Virus record (IMG/VR): IMGVR_UViG_3300026075_000336
Coordinates: 1 to 24,752 of that record
Origin: a virus
Reading direction: 5' to 3' (one strand)
Length of the DNA stretch: 24,752 bases
Below are positions 23,460 through 24,752 of this stretch, in pieces. The first letter of the stretch is position 1. Each line of letters begins with the position of its first letter. Below the pieces are notes generated by a model that was given only the letters and a program-made list of their open reading frames with translations, made no database searches and had not been told where the DNA came from. The position numbers were made by a program, and so were the translations under genes.

Positions 23460-23600
23460 GAACTGTTCTTGTTTACCATAGGGTCTGACAAAGGCTAAAG
23501 GGTTCCTGTCTTGAAGAACACCTAATTCAGCTAGGAGGGTATCCCTCTCTAGTTTCTGTTGTGCTGTTAGGTTTGTCTCGTTCTTTAGCTTTAGTTTGAT
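23460..23600 (-). other. In-frame upstream extension of terL without canonical start
   Basis: The terL frame is open for 47 codons above TTG 23459, back to a TAA at 23601-23603. It reads IKLKLKNETNLTAQQKLERD, then LQDRNPLAFVRPYGKQEQF. The NPLAF-x-x-P-x-x-x-Q-x-x-F block is the usual motif just before Walker A in large terminases, so this is very likely coding. It contains no ATG, GTG or TTG. It overlaps the last codons of the 87-residue gene. Confidence 0.75.
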
Positions 23601-23854
23601 TTAGTGGGCCTGGGACAAGTAGCGTTCTTTTTAAAATACCTACTAGATGCAACACCGAATTGGTCGCATCGTCTAATCAACCATTCGGAACACTCGGGAG
23701 AGTTGATCCAACCTCCCGCCGCTCTCGGCCTCTGTAAGGCCTTGGGAGCCGGACCCTTCCCGTCCCTAGGGGTAGCCGCTCGCTGGGCGGGAGAAGGGCT
23801 GCTAGGGGCCTCTCGACGCATTTCTGAGGGGAGTGAGTCAAGGATGCGGGGCAT
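23591..23854 (-). CDS. Protein upstream of terminase (87 aa), unknown
   Basis: 87 residues from ATG 23854, six bases after the previous stop, with no good SD. The first half is P/A/R/S-rich (high GC); the second (SPECSEWLIRRCDQFGV) is helical. It occupies the place of a small terminase subunit but has no recognised domain. Its last codons overlap the terL frame in the -1 register, so it may be coupled or fused to it. A plus-strand frame over the same bases cannot be wholly excluded. Confidence 0.5.
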   Translation of the reverse strand: MPRILDSLPSEMRREAPSSPSPAQRAATPRDGKGPAPKALQRPRAAGGWINSPECSEWLIRRCDQFGVASSRYFKKNATCPRPTKSN

Positions 23855-23860
23855 TTGGAG

Positions 23861-24085
23861 CTAAGTAACCTCTCGGAAGTAGAAATAATCAGTAGTGCTA
23901 TCTGAATCAGATGAGCCAAACTCAAGGGTCTTACCTGATAACTCTTCCAGCTTGGTTTGAGCGTAAGCTAAATCCTCGCGGAAATGGTGACTACTACGAT
24001 TGAGTTGGTAGTAGTGATAGTTTGCACCTACAGGTCCGGTAGGATCATAAAAGAGAGCAACCGTTCTATTTAAAACTCTCTCCAT
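23861..24085 (-). CDS. Small protein (74 aa), unknown
   Basis: 74 residues from ATG 24085 (MERVLNRTVALFYDPTGPVG), followed by a helix (FREDLAYAQTKLEELSG) and an S/D/Y-rich end. It overlaps the gene before it by 16 bases and ends six bases before the 87-residue gene. No SD is clear. Protein-like composition and packing in the operon support it. Confidence 0.6.
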   Translation of the reverse strand: MERVLNRTVALFYDPTGPVGANYHYYQLNRSSHHFREDLAYAQTKLEELSGKTLEFGSSDSDSTTDYFYFREVT

Positions 24086-24273
24086 AGTCTTAAGACAGCC
24101 TTTTTGTTGTAGAGAATATCACGGATAAGGAGACCTCTATAGCGACTAAGAATAAGCCATGCGATAGGTGCAGCTATAGAGAAAGACTTTTCAATCATGT
24201 AATGCAACTTCGTAGGGGACCTCTTTAGGGGAAAGGAAGTGAGAGCAAGGCTGCCTTCGGCCCACGCCCACAT
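24070..24273 (-). CDS. Possible small membrane-associated protein (42-67 aa)
   Basis: The open frame starts at ATG 24273 (67 residues) or, more protein-like, at ATG 24198 (42 residues; MIEKSFSIAAPIAWLILSRY and a basic tail KAVLRLWREF). The hydrophobic segment may enter the membrane. Neither start has a good SD. It would be the first gene of the visible late operon. Confidence 0.4.
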   Translation of the reverse strand: MWAWAEGSLALTSFPLKRSPTKLHYMIEKSFSIAAPIAWLILSRYRGLLIRDILYNKKAVLRLWREF

Positions 24274-24324
24274 TAAGGGAAGATAAAACCCCTCCCCTCC
24301 CCCTCTAAAGATTAGCTAAGGATA

Positions 24325-24349
24325 AGGTAAAGCGCAGGTAAAGGTAAAG
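24325..24349 (+). repeat. AGGTAAAG direct repeat x3
   Basis: The eight-base unit occurs at 24325-24332, 24336-24343 and 24342-24349 (the last two overlap by two bases), inside an A/G-rich strip. It may be a protein-binding site cluster ahead of the late genes; this is inference. Confidence 0.6.
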
Positions 24350-24368
24350 GGGATATAAGCTAAAGCCT

Positions 24369-24465
24369 ATGTATGCGCTAGCTAAGCGTGAGATAAGGTC
24401 ATACATATAAGCATAGGGTAAATAGGTGTAGCTACTCTATGTATGTAGGTACTCAATGTATGTAG
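24369..24465 (+). repeat. ATGTATG repeats x4
   Basis: ATGTATG is found at 24369-24375, 24439-24445 and 24456-24462, and inverted at 24400-24406. The last two direct copies extend to ATGTATGTAG and are spaced 17 bases start to start. The cluster is iteron- or operator-like; function is unknown. Confidence 0.6.
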
Positions 24466-24752
24466 TCGTAAGCACAAGGGGTTTTCAGTAAAGAAGGAAA
24501 CAGGAGTTTGGCAGCAGGTCTGAGCAATGCGAGTCTGAACGCTCAGGGTACGCAGAACAAACACACGTTCGTATGAGTTATGGTCAGATAACTATATGTG
24601 CATAGCCTAAAGCTTCGCTGTGTGTGGGCCGTACGGGTGTACGCTTGGCGCTCACCAATCGTTAATGGAGGTCACCGCCTGCCCTGAACCTAGCCGATGT
24701 ACCAGACGCCGCGCCTGCCAGCGAGACCCGTAGCACGCGGTTACCCCATAAG

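Larger units (their letters stand above)
24274..24752. other. Non-coding stretch at the right end with short repeats
   Basis: 479 bases without a convincing gene. A C/T- and A/G-rich strip (24288-24350), the repeats listed separately, and a hairpin-like CGCT...AGCG near 24377 are present. GC rises in the last 100 bases. The only small ORFs (for example a 22-codon plus-strand frame from TTG 24508 with GGAG before it) are too short to call. It precedes the first late genes and may hold their promoter, but no good -35/-10 pair was found. Confidence 0.5.

Noticed and set aside
23591-23605. Classic -1 frameshift slippery site joining the 87-residue gene to terL
   Set aside because: The frames would allow it, but none of the codon pairs in the overlap (AAA TCA, TCA AAC, AAC TAA) lets tRNAs re-pair well after a -1 slip.
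23604-23864. 86-codon plus-strand frame opposite the 87-residue gene
   Set aside because: It starts at GTG without an SD and runs against its neighbours; the minus frame fits the operon better. Not fully excluded.
24508-24576. 22-codon plus-strand ORF with GGAG before a TTG
   Set aside because: Too short, with no terminator or conserved pattern to support it.

Overview
The window is a large part of the late (structural) region of a tailed phage or prophage with a short-tailed, podovirus-like virion. Almost all genes lie on the minus strand, so the late operon reads from high to low coordinates. The signature genes are the large terminase subunit, portal, scaffold, major capsid protein, a small capsid-decoration-like protein, a beta-helix tailspike, a tail nozzle with its adaptor, and a set of internal ejection proteins. 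The last of these is a lysozyme-like protein that runs off the left edge. No tape measure, tail tube or sheath gene is visible. The host cannot be named. The lysozyme-like domain resembles types I associate with phages of Gram-positive, mainly actinobacterial, hosts, but that is a weak inference.

Layout in transcription order. 24.75-24.27 kb has no convincing gene and carries short repeats. 24.27-23.59 kb holds small genes in the position of a small terminase subunit. 23.6-22.08 kb is the large terminase; its conserved N-terminus extends upstream of any canonical start codon. 22.08-17.5 kb is a dense run of small genes, several membrane or coiled-coil, plus a 451-residue repetitive fibre or decoration-like protein. 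17.5-13.3 kb is the head module (portal, scaffold, capsid, intrinsic terminator, decoration-like protein). 13-7 kb is the tail module (chaperone-like small genes, tailspike, signal-peptide protein, nozzle, adaptor). 6.5 kb to the left edge is the ejection module (182-, 432- and 913-residue proteins and the lysozyme-like protein), comparable in order to T7 gp14-gp15-gp16.

Inside the ejection module are genes and signals on the opposite (+) strand. They are: a GC-rich cysteine protein gene, a coiled-coil gene and two tRNAs (Leu-UAA, Lys-UUU) at 4984-5589; a zinc-ribbon gene at 5763-5972; a 63-codon gene with its own terminator at 3162-3384; and a short promoter, seven-codon ORF and hairpin unit at 306-418. 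They sit at the seams between late genes, two of them start head-to-head with a minus-strand gene, and they look like separately expressed 'moron'-type units. These and the terminase start are the most unusual features of the window.

Minus-strand genes are tightly coupled. Typical junctions are ATGA, TTGA, TAATG and TAGTG, and TTG and GTG starts are frequent. Where Shine-Dalgarno (SD) sequences exist they are of the AAGGA/GAGG type.
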